Shown here: positions 23,766 to 33,225 of the stretch, piece by piece
How positions within the stretch are numbered: position 1 is the stretch's first letter
Layout: each line of letters begins with the position of its first letter
Virus record (IMG/VR): IMGVR_UViG_3300009537_000011
Span: 1-58,479 of that record
Direction: 5' to 3' (one strand)
From: a virus
DNA: 58,479 bases
The notes under the pieces: model-generated
What the model was told of the DNA's origin: nothing
Databases searched by the model: none
The model's input: only the letters and a program-made list of their open reading frames with translations
Made by a program: the position numbers and the translations under genes

Positions 23766-26173
23766 TGTCCAGTGTTGTGGCACTGGCGACGGCGACTACG
23801 ACCTTCACGCCAGGCATCCAGGCCGACGCCGAAGCTACGACGGTAGCAGCGCTCACCGGTGAGGTGTTCGAGGCCGGAGTATTCGAGGGTGGAGTATTCG
23901 GCTTCACCTACGACCCTAGCGTTGCAGATGCGACGGCGACGACGACGAACATTATCGTCGAGAACACGATTCCGATACCGAGCAGCACCGGGTTCCGCAT
24001 CGTTGCCGGGATGGAGGTGTGGGTCGACGGGGTACGGGTAGACCCGTCGAACGTGACCGGACCGATCTCCGTATCCAGGCATATTTATTCGAACATCCAG
24101 TCGGCGACGTTCGCGGTCAAGCAGGGCGCACTCGGGGACCCGTTCACAACGGGCGGCCCGCCAACGTGCAAGAAGAGCATCGACATCAAGGGCGTCTACT
24201 ACATCAACCAAGCGGCATATACATACAGCCTCCTGACCGACGGAATCGTCGACACGATGCAGGTGGCCATGGCCCCGGACGGGACCGTAGTCGAGAGATA
24301 CGACGTCCTGGACAAGGGGGCGAGGATAGCGAACGAGCTGATAACCCTCATCATTCCGCAGTGCTCCAACATGAGGCGAGACAAGTTGGTGCGAAAGATC
24401 CTCGGGCTGGCTGGGGAGACGCAGTTCCAACTGCCCCCGATGAACAGGATCAAGAAGGAGGTGCAGTACGTAGACGCAGATCCGGTGGTGTCAGCCCAGG
24501 AGCACCTGGATGTCGAGGGGTACAGGCTGTTCTGGGGGGTGGGCGGTGGGGCTCGCGTGGCGAGGATGGGCTTTAAGTCGGGTGTCAGCTATGCACCGGC
24601 TGTCACGATCAACGAGGCGGCGATCGTCGATGTTCCGCAGCCGCAGGTGCGCGTCCCGGCAGACGCGATTACGCTGATAACGGCCGAAACGAGCGGCCAG
24701 GTATTAGAGGGCGACGGGAACTGCGGAGACAAGACGGTGCGCTTGGAGTCCAAATCCGAAGCGGAGTTCGCCGTCGCGAGATACGGGTTCTCTCAGAACG
24801 GGGGAACTGGCGCCATCAGCGGATCGGCTCTGACCGAAGAGGCCAAACTGCAAAACACGAGCCTGGTGGTTTTCGAGAAGACCTTCCGATGCGGCGCCCT
24901 GGTGAGAGAAGAAACAAAGACATACAAGTGGTACAACCCAGAAACCACCAGATATAAGTACGACACTGGAACCAGTCTGTGGAAGTACGGGGTACTGGAC
25001 TTGCCACGCTTCAGGACCTCCCCAGCGGTAGACGGTGACGAGCCTGCGTTCTTGTATTGGTCGGATGAATGGCTGCTCGTGTCACACGAAACAGTGGATC
25101 ACTATTGGGACCACCCGGGGTTCACAGTAACCGGGGCTTCTGGGTTCGTGACGGCCGACGACCTGCTCATTGCAGCAGGGTTCTCAGCGTACGATCTGTA
25201 CCCCGTGACCCGTGGGCTGGAAGCAGGGCACGGCACGCATTTTCTCGGCACAAAGAGGAACAACACCATCTTCGTGACAGAGGGAATAAGGGATCAGGCA
25301 GAAAAGAGGCGGATATTCGGATTGGCCAGGGGCCTCGGATACAAGCTGGGATCCAGGCGCACACTGAGACAGTGGTACAACCCCATAAGCTCGCTGCAAC
25401 TGACGAGTGATTCAGAGCCGAGAAACGGGCAGGTCGCGACCGGTGACAAGGTTGGAAGGTCGAATGACTCCGAGCTGTTAATTCCAACGGCCGTAGAGGT
25501 CGAGGTTATAGAGACAGATGTCGACGGCAACACCAGGCAAAGAACGAACTACCAGTATGGGTGGGTCCGCAGGGCCGGTTCGACATACCTCTATCACGAC
25601 GGCACAACGAGTAGCGACCTGGATGAGGTCTTCAGCATCAAGTCGAAGACACGCGAGAAGTTCATACTGTCATCTCAGGAGCGGCACACCTCGTTCATGG
25701 TGAGCCATGACCAGAACCTCAACCTCGTCACTCAGGAGACGAACGACAAAGAGGGCGGGCCGGACGCCGCCGAGAGGCTCCCCTTCTATGACGAGGACCA
25801 GCTGATCGACATCGACATAGAGGATGTAGAGAACCTGTGCAGGCTGCCCGTTGCTGAGTCCGTTCCTCTGAGTGTTCAGGTGGAAGGCTCGGCAACGTGC
25901 TATCTCGACAACGAGGTGAAGATCTCCATACCCTACGCGGAGAACGCCGAGGAGCTAGAGGTCATAGGACGGCTGCTCATCAGCGAGTCAGGGGCGTTCC
26001 ATGTGACCGTAACGACACCGCCATTGTTTTACGTGGACATCGGAAAGGTGATCCGGGTCACCATCAGGAAGTACAACGTCGACCACGTCGCCAGGGTACA
26101 CTCGATCGAGCACAGCTGGGACGGCTCGATGGACTCGGCGATCCTGTCGGTGCTGGATCTGAGGTTGCTCTAG
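23765..26173 (+). CDS. Large tail-tip (hub-like) protein, 802 aa
   Basis: GTG 23765 overlaps the previous stop. The chain is beta-rich throughout, with VEVWVDGVRVDPSNVTGPIS (early), DLVRKILGLAGETQFQLPP, and a C-terminal SIPYAENAEELEVIGRLLI ... VTTPPLFYVDIGKVIRVT ... ARVHSIEHSWDGSMDSAIL. The last segment resembles the closing part of baseplate-hub proteins, where V..i.H.~~....~t.l~ is typical. Its size and place after the distal-tail candidate fit a tail hub. No peptidase or lysozyme motif seen. Confidence 0.6.
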   Translation: MSSVVALATATTTFTPGIQADAEATTVAALTGEVFEAGVFEGGVFGFTYDPSVADATATTTNIIVENTIPIPSSTGFRIVAGMEVWVDGVRVDPSNVTGPISVSRHIYSNIQSATFAVKQGALGDPFTTGGPPTCKKSIDIKGVYYINQAAYTYSLLTDGIVDTMQVAMAPDGTVVERYDVLDKGARIANELITLIIPQCSNMRRDKLVRKILGLAGETQFQLPPMNRIKKEVQYVDADPVVSAQEHLDVEGYRLFWGVGGGARVARMGFKSGVSYAPAVTINEAAIVDVPQPQVRVPADAITLITAETSGQVLEGDGNCGDKTVRLESKSEAEFAVARYGFSQNGGTGAISGSALTEEAKLQNTSLVVFEKTFRCGALVREETKTYKWYNPETTRYKYDTGTSLWKYGVLDLPRFRTSPAVDGDEPAFLYWSDEWLLVSHETVDHYWDHPGFTVTGASGFVTADDLLIAAGFSAYDLYPVTRGLEAGHGTHFLGTKRNNTIFVTEGIRDQAEKRRIFGLARGLGYKLGSRRTLRQWYNPISSLQLTSDSEPRNGQVATGDKVGRSNDSELLIPTAVEVEVIETDVDGNTRQRTNYQYGWVRRAGSTYLYHDGTTSSDLDEVFSIKSKTREKFILSSQERHTSFMVSHDQNLNLVTQETNDKEGGPDAAERLPFYDEDQLIDIDIEDVENLCRLPVAESVPLSVQVEGSATCYLDNEVKISIPYAENAEELEVIGRLLISESGAFHVTVTTPPLFYVDIGKVIRVTIRKYNVDHVARVHSIEHSWDGSMDSAILSVLDLRLL

Positions 26174-27475
26174 ATGCCTAGCGGTACACATGGAACCGGT
26201 ACGCCACAGAGGGTGCATGACCAGATCCGCCGGGACATGCGCGGCATCCTGGAGCGAAACAGGCAGAGAACGGCAGACAACAGATGGGTCCAGTATCTGA
26301 GGCCAGCCGGGCTGGGAAAGCACGTCGTACGTAACTTCACGAACCCCAGGCCGTACATCGTCGGATCAGCGATTCAGAGAATGACGTTCGTCCCTGGTTC
26401 CCAGGTATTGGTAGCGAGCAACACCGGAGAGCCGGGTGAAATCATCATCGGCGCGCCGTCGCCGGGGAGAAGGGGGGGCAACATCAATCCGCCAAACCTA
26501 CCCAGGGCCCCAACCGGGGCGCCGACCGGTGCCAGCGGAAGGAAGTACCTGGGTCTCAACCTGGCGAGCGGCCAATTCGAAGCCTACGACTACCTAGACG
26601 GCACCAGGGGCGACACCATCGCCATTATGTCGGATACCGGGCTCGGTGCGAACGCCCAGCTGAGGGGCGGCGCCCTGGTCTCTGCAAAGAACCCCATCAT
26701 CATTGGGATGACGTGGGAGTACACCCTCGACAGCATCATGGATGTCGTATGGTGGAACATCGATACGGCGACAGTGAGCATCATCGATCGGTGGGGGGTC
26801 CGGGCGGCATCGTTCGGGCTCGGTCCGGCGATGTCGAACTGGTCTGGCACGCTCTACTGGACCGAGGTGAAGACCTCTGGGACAGACGAGTACTACCTCA
26901 TGAGCACGAGCAATGGGACGTCAGCCGGTGAAGTCGGGGGCGGCGTCGTAGGGAACCTACCAAACGACGGAGAGGTTCCGTATCTCACCGTGCAGCCGTT
27001 TGATGGGGCGAGTGCCATGATCCCGTATGGTGACGACTGTGGAACATCGGAGAAACCGGGCTGCGTGGTCGTAGGAAGGGGAGGAGCGACATATGTACCA
27101 TCTCCGCAATGGGCGGAGGTCCCATATGCCACATGCCCGAGAGATGGCTGGGCAACAGTGGTCGGCGGGTTTGGTGGGCAATCGGTCAAAGGAAGATCTG
27201 CCGGACTCTACGCATTCAACAAGGGCGGGGTGGGCGGCTCGATCACGCTGGTGAGGGGCTCGTCATCAGCCGGACATGTGCTGGTCAAGCACGAGGACAA
27301 GATTGCTGACGGCTATTCACTCCACGCGGCCGTACCGTCACCGAGCGGCTCTGATATGGTCATTCGGAGGTCGAACGAGTTTGTAAGAGTGCCCCTATCA
27401 CCAATCGCAGACGTTGCGTCACTGCCATGGACAACCATTTCACCGACGGTGGGGTTTTTCCTGCCGGTAGATTGA
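26174..27475 (+). CDS. Minor tail protein (433 aa)
   Basis: ATG 26174 directly abuts the hub stop. The N-terminus is basic and helical (QIRRDMRGILERNRQRTADN), then comes an OB-like segment (FVPGSQVLVASNTGEPGEIIIGAPS), similar to small beta domains of baseplate proteins. The rest is Gly/Ser/Val-rich beta sequence with TMTWEYTLDSIMD-like and PYATCPRDGWATVVGGFGG segments. No enzymatic motif was found. Probably a tail-tip or fibre-attachment protein, by location. Confidence 0.6.
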   Translation: MPSGTHGTGTPQRVHDQIRRDMRGILERNRQRTADNRWVQYLRPAGLGKHVVRNFTNPRPYIVGSAIQRMTFVPGSQVLVASNTGEPGEIIIGAPSPGRRGGNINPPNLPRAPTGAPTGASGRKYLGLNLASGQFEAYDYLDGTRGDTIAIMSDTGLGANAQLRGGALVSAKNPIIIGMTWEYTLDSIMDVVWWNIDTATVSIIDRWGVRAASFGLGPAMSNWSGTLYWTEVKTSGTDEYYLMSTSNGTSAGEVGGGVVGNLPNDGEVPYLTVQPFDGASAMIPYGDDCGTSEKPGCVVVGRGGATYVPSPQWAEVPYATCPRDGWATVVGGFGGQSVKGRSAGLYAFNKGGVGGSITLVRGSSSAGHVLVKHEDKIADGYSLHAAVPSPSGSDMVIRRSNEFVRVPLSPIADVASLPWTTISPTVGFFLPVD

Positions 27476-27483
27476 GAGTCTGA

Positions 27484-28989
27484 ATGCCTCCAGCATCGGT
27501 TGAGATCTACGAGACGGACGACACGACGCTTGCCACCGGGTTCGCGTTTGGGTCGTTAGGCGCCAACGAAACGTCCTCGACGTGGACGGTACACGTCTGG
27601 AACGCGAACGGCAGCCCATCAGCCGACGAGGCTACGGATGTCACGCTCGACGTGACCGCCAGAATCTCGGGCACCGGTGACTTCGAGTCCGAGGTGTCCA
27701 TCGTTTCGAACAGGATGTTCGAGGCAAGGATCACAGGAGTGGTCGGCACGGGGATTCCACAGCAATCGACCGGGTGGCGAGAGATAGGCAGGGGAAGGGC
27801 GTTACAGCTCGACAACATCCCAGCCGACACGGCGAGAGTTGTCGAGCTGCGAATGGTGACCAACGCATCGCCTCCGAATCTGGACTGGGAGATCGCGTTT
27901 GCGGCGAACTGGGATCGCACCTCGACAGGGCAGGACCAGGGCCACTTCTACACGGGCGGCAACGGTGTCTTCACGGGTGCGGGAGACCTGCGATTCACCG
28001 AGATAGTCTGGGGTGGAGACCTGACAGAGACGGGCACGCCAGACATGAACGTGCAGGTCGCGGACCTCGCCTGGAAGCACAGGGGAATCCCCTACATCAA
28101 GCTGGCACATGCAATCCTCTATACGGCGGCGTCAACCGACAATGCCTACTGGAGCACCCTGTCGGTTGCCGCTGGAACGATAACCGTGACGAACAGCTCG
28201 GAAGAGGCGGACCCGCCGAGCGTAGATAACCGGCCAGCAGTCCCAGATGGCGAGCGACTGCTCGGCTACGTAAAGGTCAACGATACGTCGTCCATCCTCG
28301 ACGCCGACATCGACCAGTCAGATCGCGTCTTCGGTCTCGGGTACGTGTCGACGAGCGGCCTCAACGCGACCGTCCACGCAGTACAGGCCATGGTCGACGG
28401 AAACCTCGTCATCAAGAGATCGACGTCGCTGCTGACGATGCTGGCCAGCTCGGTCAACATGATTTGGCTGCTGCCAAATGGGAACGTGTCAACGACCCTC
28501 GAAGCATCCGATCCACAGGACGACCGGGCGATACCGCTGTTCAAGATCACGACGGACGGGAGCGGCGAGACCGCACGGGAAGACCTGAGGCGATGGATCG
28601 GTCCACCGAGACAAGACCTGGACTTCTTCATCGGTGGGAACCTGACGACGGGTGACAAGGCGTACGGGGTGCTGCCACGCGGGGGCTACCTGATGTTGCC
28701 GCACCCGGTGGAGTTCGCGGTACAGGACAATGGCGTGACGGGCCAGAGTAGGCTCGACGTTCAGTACAGCGAGGCTGGTGGGGCATGGACGACACTGTTC
28801 ACCGGTGGCACAGGGGATATGCCGACGATCGCCCACGATGCGGCAGACCCCATAGACATCAATGGAAAGCCGGAGATTCTGGCGATTCCATTCAACTCCA
28901 GGCTGAGAATCAACATGGACGACGTGCCTAGTGGCACACCATCCGCAGACGCGATGGTCAGGGTGAGAATCGAGGATATCCCGTCATGA
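27484..28989 (+). CDS. Minor tail / fibre protein (501 aa)
   Basis: ATG 27484. The first 180 residues read as a beta-sandwich (SVEIYETDDTTLATGFAFG..; GANETSSTWTVHVWNANGSP), a pattern of receptor-binding or baseplate proteins. The middle contains RLLGYVKVNDTSSILDADID and WLLPNGNVSTTLEASDPQDDR, as in fibre proteins describing repeated short strands. The C-terminus ends SADAMVRVRIEDIPS. It overlaps the next start by ATGA. Function inferred from fold type and neighbourhood. Confidence 0.6.
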   Translation: MPPASVEIYETDDTTLATGFAFGSLGANETSSTWTVHVWNANGSPSADEATDVTLDVTARISGTGDFESEVSIVSNRMFEARITGVVGTGIPQQSTGWREIGRGRALQLDNIPADTARVVELRMVTNASPPNLDWEIAFAANWDRTSTGQDQGHFYTGGNGVFTGAGDLRFTEIVWGGDLTETGTPDMNVQVADLAWKHRGIPYIKLAHAILYTAASTDNAYWSTLSVAAGTITVTNSSEEADPPSVDNRPAVPDGERLLGYVKVNDTSSILDADIDQSDRVFGLGYVSTSGLNATVHAVQAMVDGNLVIKRSTSLLTMLASSVNMIWLLPNGNVSTTLEASDPQDDRAIPLFKITTDGSGETAREDLRRWIGPPRQDLDFFIGGNLTTGDKAYGVLPRGGYLMLPHPVEFAVQDNGVTGQSRLDVQYSEAGGAWTTLFTGGTGDMPTIAHDAADPIDINGKPEILAIPFNSRLRINMDDVPSGTPSADAMVRVRIEDIPS

Positions 28990-29402
28990 CGCTTGTCCTG
29001 AGATCAGTCAAGGGGACGCCGATCTCGGCGGATGAGTACGACTCCACGGTCGCCTTCAAGCATACGGATACGGGCCACGGGTTGGCCATCGGGGACCTGG
29101 TGCGCCTGGATTCCGGGGCATCGCAGTGGGTGAAGGCCCAGGCAGACAGCTTCGCAAACAGGGCCAGCGGGGTGGTGGTTTTCGTGCCTGACGCAAACAA
29201 TGCGTGGGTCGCGACCCGAGACGGGACGGTATTCACCTGGACGGCTCACGGCAAGGGCGCCACGGGTACGCGGCTGTTTCTGTCCCAGGGGACCGCCGGT
29301 GATTCTGGGGCCGACCCGGTCACTGGTGTGATTCAGGAATGCCTGGTGGTCATCGACGCAAACACGATGATGCTGCACTATGGGCGGTTAGAGGAAATCT
29401 AA
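28986..29402 (+). CDS. Small beta-rich fibre-associated protein (138 aa)
   Basis: Starts within the preceding stop and ends at TAATG overlapping the next start, so it is tightly coupled. The sequence (HTDTGHGLAIGDLVRLDSGA, ASGVVVFVPDANNAWVATRDG, GTRLFLSQGTAGDSG, MMLHYGRLEEI) matches a small beta-barrel module often found in or beside phage tail fibres, where GH.~~.GD.v... is a common opening. Probably a virion adaptor or chaperone for the large fibre that follows. Confidence 0.6.
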   Translation: MTLVLRSVKGTPISADEYDSTVAFKHTDTGHGLAIGDLVRLDSGASQWVKAQADSFANRASGVVVFVPDANNAWVATRDGTVFTWTAHGKGATGTRLFLSQGTAGDSGADPVTGVIQECLVVIDANTMMLHYGRLEEI

Positions 29403-32400
29403 TGCGAGTACGGCTGTACCTCTTGATGGTCCTGATAGCCGCCGCGCTGACCGCGCAGACCCATCCGCCGGTCATCGGGGCGACGAGCCTTCCGACGTGC
29501 GACGACACGTACGAGGGTCGGATCTTCTCTATCGAGGACGCGTCCTCGACAGCAGATTGTGACAACACGGGCGGCGGTGACATCACAGCGTTTTGCATCT
29601 GCGAAGAGGACCCGTCGGCGACATTCAACTGGGTGGTCGCCGGAGGGGGAGGCGGTGCGGCGTTGACGGTGGAAGAGGCCGATGCCTCCCCGTCGGTGTC
29701 CAGTGTCGATACGGTGCAGTTCGACCAGGCGGACGGCTTCACCGTGACCGACGAAACGGGCGGGCAAGTACAGATTGATCTGACGCCGAGAGCTGGGGCC
29801 GCGTATTCGCACGCCACCGACTGCACCTCGATCACGACCGGTGTCGCGGATGACATTTGTGTCGAGCTGGACGACGAGACACTCTACTCGTGCCAGCCGA
29901 CTGCCGGTGGATGTGACACCGCCGGGGAGTGGATTCTCACCGGGGACGGCTCCGGCAGCGGGGCCTCGGCGGGAGGGACGGGTGACGTCCAGTACAGCTC
30001 GGATGGCGCGGGAGGCTTCGGTGCCGAGGCGGAGTTCGACTACGACGCCGCCACGAACATCATGGATGTCGACTACGTGCAGGCGGCCGATGGAATCAAC
30101 ACCTGCACAGCCGATGCAATCTCCTTCGGCTTTCAGACCGAAACCGACTGGGGGCTCATCCATAACGACGGACAGACGCAGGAGGCGATCAAGGTCTGCG
30201 TCAACGGCAGCGGTGAGTTCGGGTTCTTTCTGGGGGGGCCAACGCTAGCGTCCGACCAAGCGATCCGCTGGTCCAGCTCGACGGTGATTACGGGAGACAA
30301 CCCGGCGACAGATCTGTTCATGGATCGGCAGGCGGGTGGGGTGCTCGACATCTACACAACGGGGAACGACCCTGGGCAGCTGGCATTCATCGGGCACACG
30401 CAGAGTAGCGACACCATCGCAGACTCTGGTGACGGGAACCCCGCCACACTGACCCTCACGCCGACGGCCAACGTCCACAGAATCACCTGCAACGATGCAG
30501 ACGGGTGTGACATCACCCTCTCTGATGTGACCGACGGCTCGATCGATAACGTGTTCCTCGCGGTGCTCAATATCAGCGCCAACGCGATGAACTTCGACGA
30601 CAGCGCCGGGGTCCAGAACGTGGCGTGTGCGTTCTCAGGGGGGGACCAGACGTCCATATCGTTCTACAGGAACACGGTGGACGACGAGTGGTACGAGGTC
30701 GCCCGGTCCGGCTCGGAGTGCGCCGCTGGCGGCACAATCACGGTAGAGGAGGCTGACGCCTCGCCATCCGTGTCGAGCGTCAACACGGTCCAGTTCGATC
30801 AGGCGGATGGGTTCACGGTCACCGACGAGACAGGCGGACAGGTGCAGATCGACTTGAGCCCGAGGGCTGGCGCTGCATACTCCCATGCGACCGATTGCAC
30901 CGCGATCACGACTGGCGTCGCCGACGATCTTTGCGTCGAGCTGGACAGCGAGAACCTCTACAGCTGCCAGCCTACGGCGGGAGGTTGCGACACCGCAGGA
31001 GAGTGGATCTTGACCGGGGGCGGCGGTGGCAGCCCCGGCGGTAGCGACACTCAGGTCCAGTACAACGACGCGACGGCCTTCGGCGGCGACGCTGGCTTCC
31101 TGTTCGACGAAACGAACGACGAGCTGACGCTGGGTCAGGCTGGCACTCAGAGCGGCAGGTACGCACTAGCCGACTCCTCATCCAACAAGACGTGCATGGC
31201 TCAGTCTGGTGATCGCATCTTCCACGACACCGACTGCGACAACACCAAGGACGGCGGGGAGGAGTACATCGACCAGGCCCCGGCGACCTCGGCTGGCGGA
31301 CCGGATTCCCTTCTGATCGTAGACGAGAAGTCAGCGAACTCGAACGGTGGAGCGTCGACGTCCGCGACATGGAACCAGAGGACGCTCAATACGACGCGGT
31401 GGAACACCATCAACGGCGCAAGCCTTTCGTCGAATGAGATTACTCTCGCCACTGGCACCTACTACATTTACGCCTCGGCTCCGGCGTACCAGGCAGATCG
31501 GCACAAGTTGCGACTAAGGGACGCGGGCGACACGACGACCTACGTCATCGGTAGCAGCAACTTCTCTACCGGCACCGGGAACGACGCGACGATCGCAACG
31601 CTTCAGGGGGAGTTCACACTGGGCTCGTCAACGGCCCTCGTGCTGGAGCACTACACCGAGACCGGAGACGGAACCCGTGGACTAGGAGTCGAGTGCAACT
31701 GCACCGAGGTGGAGGTCTTCGCTCAGGTCTACATTGAGGACACGAACACCGGGGGCGGCCCAGGCGACGACATCACGGTGCAGAGCGCCTTCGGCAACCC
31801 CGACAGCCCGATCTTCAACGACACGGCGACGATCGGAGTGACCGCGACCGACGCAGCGCCTGATACCGTCACCTGGGACGTCGTCGACAACTCCATCGAC
31901 TGGCCGCACATCGACTACGTGACGACGCTGACCAGCGACCCCGCGCTGAACGCGGAGGAGTGCTGGTTCTCCGACTCGGGGACCGGCTCCGGCGGCTTCG
32001 CCTGCGAGGGGACCGTAGCCAACGCCAACGAGCAGCTCTACCTCTTCCCCGCGCAGGACGGCGCCGACACGATCCACACCCTCGTCACCGAGGGTCTGGC
32101 CCAGACGCTAACCAACAAGACGATCGACGTGGAGAGCACCGGCAACGACATCACGACGGTCGAGTATCTGTACTTCCAGGTCGCCGAGTGCGTCGGAGCG
32201 GCGGCTCGACTGCTCTGGAACGACGACGCGACCGGACTGACCGCACCGACCGCCGCCTGTAACGACACGGGGTCATTCCAGAGTCCATCCGCCGACTTCT
32301 CCGGCAGCGCGGTCAACTCGTTCAACATGACGCTCAGGATACCGCCAGACTGGGACAGCGCAGAGGCCGTCGACGTTTCGCTTCGGTACGTCATCAGTGC

Positions 32401-32680
32401 TGCCTCGCCGACGGGCAACGTCGAGTGGGATCTCGAAACCAGCAGTTGCAAGGGCGCCGGGCAGTCGTGGAACTCGACCTTCAACGCCGTGCAGACAATT
32501 ACCGATGCGGCAGCCGCGCAGAACGTACTCAACGACGCGGATCAGGCGAGCCTCACGATGACCGGATGCCTGGCAGACGAGGATCTTGTGCTGCGAGTCT
32601 CCCGCGACGGAACGAGCGACACGAACAACGATGACGCCAAGCTGCTCAGCGTACGGGTAACCATGAGAAGGAAGCAGTAG
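29402..32680 (+). CDS. Giant Cys-containing fibre-like protein with N-terminal signal sequence and internal duplication
   Basis: A 1092-residue protein from ATG 29402, one of the largest in the genome. Residues 1-20 (MRVRLYLLMVLIAAALTAQT) look like a Sec signal sequence or membrane anchor, unusual for a tail fibre. The rest is Thr/Asp/Gly-rich beta sequence. Residues 88-181 and 446-539 are a 94-residue duplication (about 7 differences), each with four or more cysteines (DCTxITTG, CVELD, YSCQPTAGGCDTAG). Residues about 690-790 (VIDEKSANSNGGASTSATW-like, TYYIYASAPAYQADRHKLRL) resemble TNF/C1q-like fibre heads. The paired cysteines suggest disulfides formed outside the cytoplasm. Possible roles are a fibre or an exported surface protein. 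Confidence 0.6.
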   Translation: MRVRLYLLMVLIAAALTAQTHPPVIGATSLPTCDDTYEGRIFSIEDASSTADCDNTGGGDITAFCICEEDPSATFNWVVAGGGGGAALTVEEADASPSVSSVDTVQFDQADGFTVTDETGGQVQIDLTPRAGAAYSHATDCTSITTGVADDICVELDDETLYSCQPTAGGCDTAGEWILTGDGSGSGASAGGTGDVQYSSDGAGGFGAEAEFDYDAATNIMDVDYVQAADGINTCTADAISFGFQTETDWGLIHNDGQTQEAIKVCVNGSGEFGFFLGGPTLASDQAIRWSSSTVITGDNPATDLFMDRQAGGVLDIYTTGNDPGQLAFIGHTQSSDTIADSGDGNPATLTLTPTANVHRITCNDADGCDITLSDVTDGSIDNVFLAVLNISANAMNFDDSAGVQNVACAFSGGDQTSISFYRNTVDDEWYEVARSGSECAAGGTITVEEADASPSVSSVNTVQFDQADGFTVTDETGGQVQIDLSPRAGAAYSHATDCTAITTGVADDLCVELDSENLYSCQPTAGGCDTAGEWILTGGGGGSPGGSDTQVQYNDATAFGGDAGFLFDETNDELTLGQAGTQSGRYALADSSSNKTCMAQSGDRIFHDTDCDNTKDGGEEYIDQAPATSAGGPDSLLIVDEKSANSNGGASTSATWNQRTLNTTRWNTINGASLSSNEITLATGTYYIYASAPAYQADRHKLRLRDAGDTTTYVIGSSNFSTGTGNDATIATLQGEFTLGSSTALVLEHYTETGDGTRGLGVECNCTEVEVFAQVYIEDTNTGGGPGDDITVQSAFGNPDSPIFNDTATIGVTATDAAPDTVTWDVVDNSIDWPHIDYVTTLTSDPALNAEECWFSDSGTGSGGFACEGTVANANEQLYLFPAQDGADTIHTLVTEGLAQTLTNKTIDVESTGNDITTVEYLYFQVAECVGAAARLLWNDDATGLTAPTAACNDTGSFQSPSADFSGSAVNSFNMTLRIPPDWDSAEAVDVSLRYVISAASPTGNVEWDLETSSCKGAGQSWNSTFNAVQTITDAAAAQNVLNDADQASLTMTGCLADEDLVLRVSRDGTSDTNNDDAKLLSVRVTMRRKQ
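29663..29944 (+). repeat. Intragenic duplication, copy 1 (282 bp)
   Basis: Ungapped partner of 30737-31018. The proteins are about 93% identical, yet third-codon positions differ widely. Selection has kept the sequence while the DNA drifted, so this is either an old duplication or a module recruited from a related gene. Confidence 0.9.
30737..31018 (+). repeat. Intragenic duplication, copy 2 (282 bp)
   Basis: Second copy of the module at 29663-29944, starting TVEEADASPSVSSV and ending GEWILTG. Both copies are followed by a Gly/Ser linker, as expected of a domain boundary. Confidence 0.9.
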
Positions 32681-32682
32681 CC

Positions 32683-33201
32683 ATGAAGAGATCTCTACTC
32701 CTCGCACTCCTGCTCCTGGCGGCTCCCGCCTGGGGCGGCATCACCGACAATGGCGACGGGACCAGTACGTTCTGGTTCTGCTCGACCGACGCCAACGTCG
32801 CCACGCTCCAGACGGCGCTTGAGGCGTTATCTGAGGATGAGGAAAGGGCCAGTATCTACGCGCTGTCGTCCCTCCTGCTTCTGGATGCTGTCGAGGTGAC
32901 CGTGGGCAACGATGTCATCGACACCACCTACTGCGGAGTGCTGGTGACCGGCAAGTCAGAGTGGCGGGTCACCGCCTCGAACGCGATCGCCGGACCGTGG
33001 AGGACGGCGGTGACGAATCAGCTCGGATACCTCGACGTCGAGCCCGCAGACGGCGTGGATGACAGTACCGGGGAGACGAGAAACCAGATGCTCGACCGCT
33101 CGCTGAAGCAGGGCCTGAAGGCGTTTGTCCAGGGTCGATACGTCCAGGACGCACCAGCCCCATCGGTGGCGGATGACTTCGACGATTCGCCGACCTTGTA
33201 G
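32683..33201 (+). CDS. Predicted exported protein in the fibre region (172 aa)
   Basis: ATG 32683 opens with a textbook Sec signal peptide (MKRSLLLALLLLAAPAWGG): two basic residues, a Leu/Ala core and a small-residue cleavage site near 18-19. The mature part has two cysteines (FWFCSTDAN, TTYCGVLVTG) and a helical C-terminal half (LQTALEALSEDEERASIYAL). No family recognised. Export from the infected cell or into the periplasm is predicted. It is one of three signal-peptide proteins inside the tail-fibre cluster. Confidence 0.72.
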   Translation: MKRSLLLALLLLAAPAWGGITDNGDGTSTFWFCSTDANVATLQTALEALSEDEERASIYALSSLLLLDAVEVTVGNDVIDTTYCGVLVTGKSEWRVTASNAIAGPWRTAVTNQLGYLDVEPADGVDDSTGETRNQMLDRSLKQGLKAFVQGRYVQDAPAPSVADDFDDSPTL

Positions 33202-33225
33202 ACTTGAAGAGACAGGAGAAACAGC

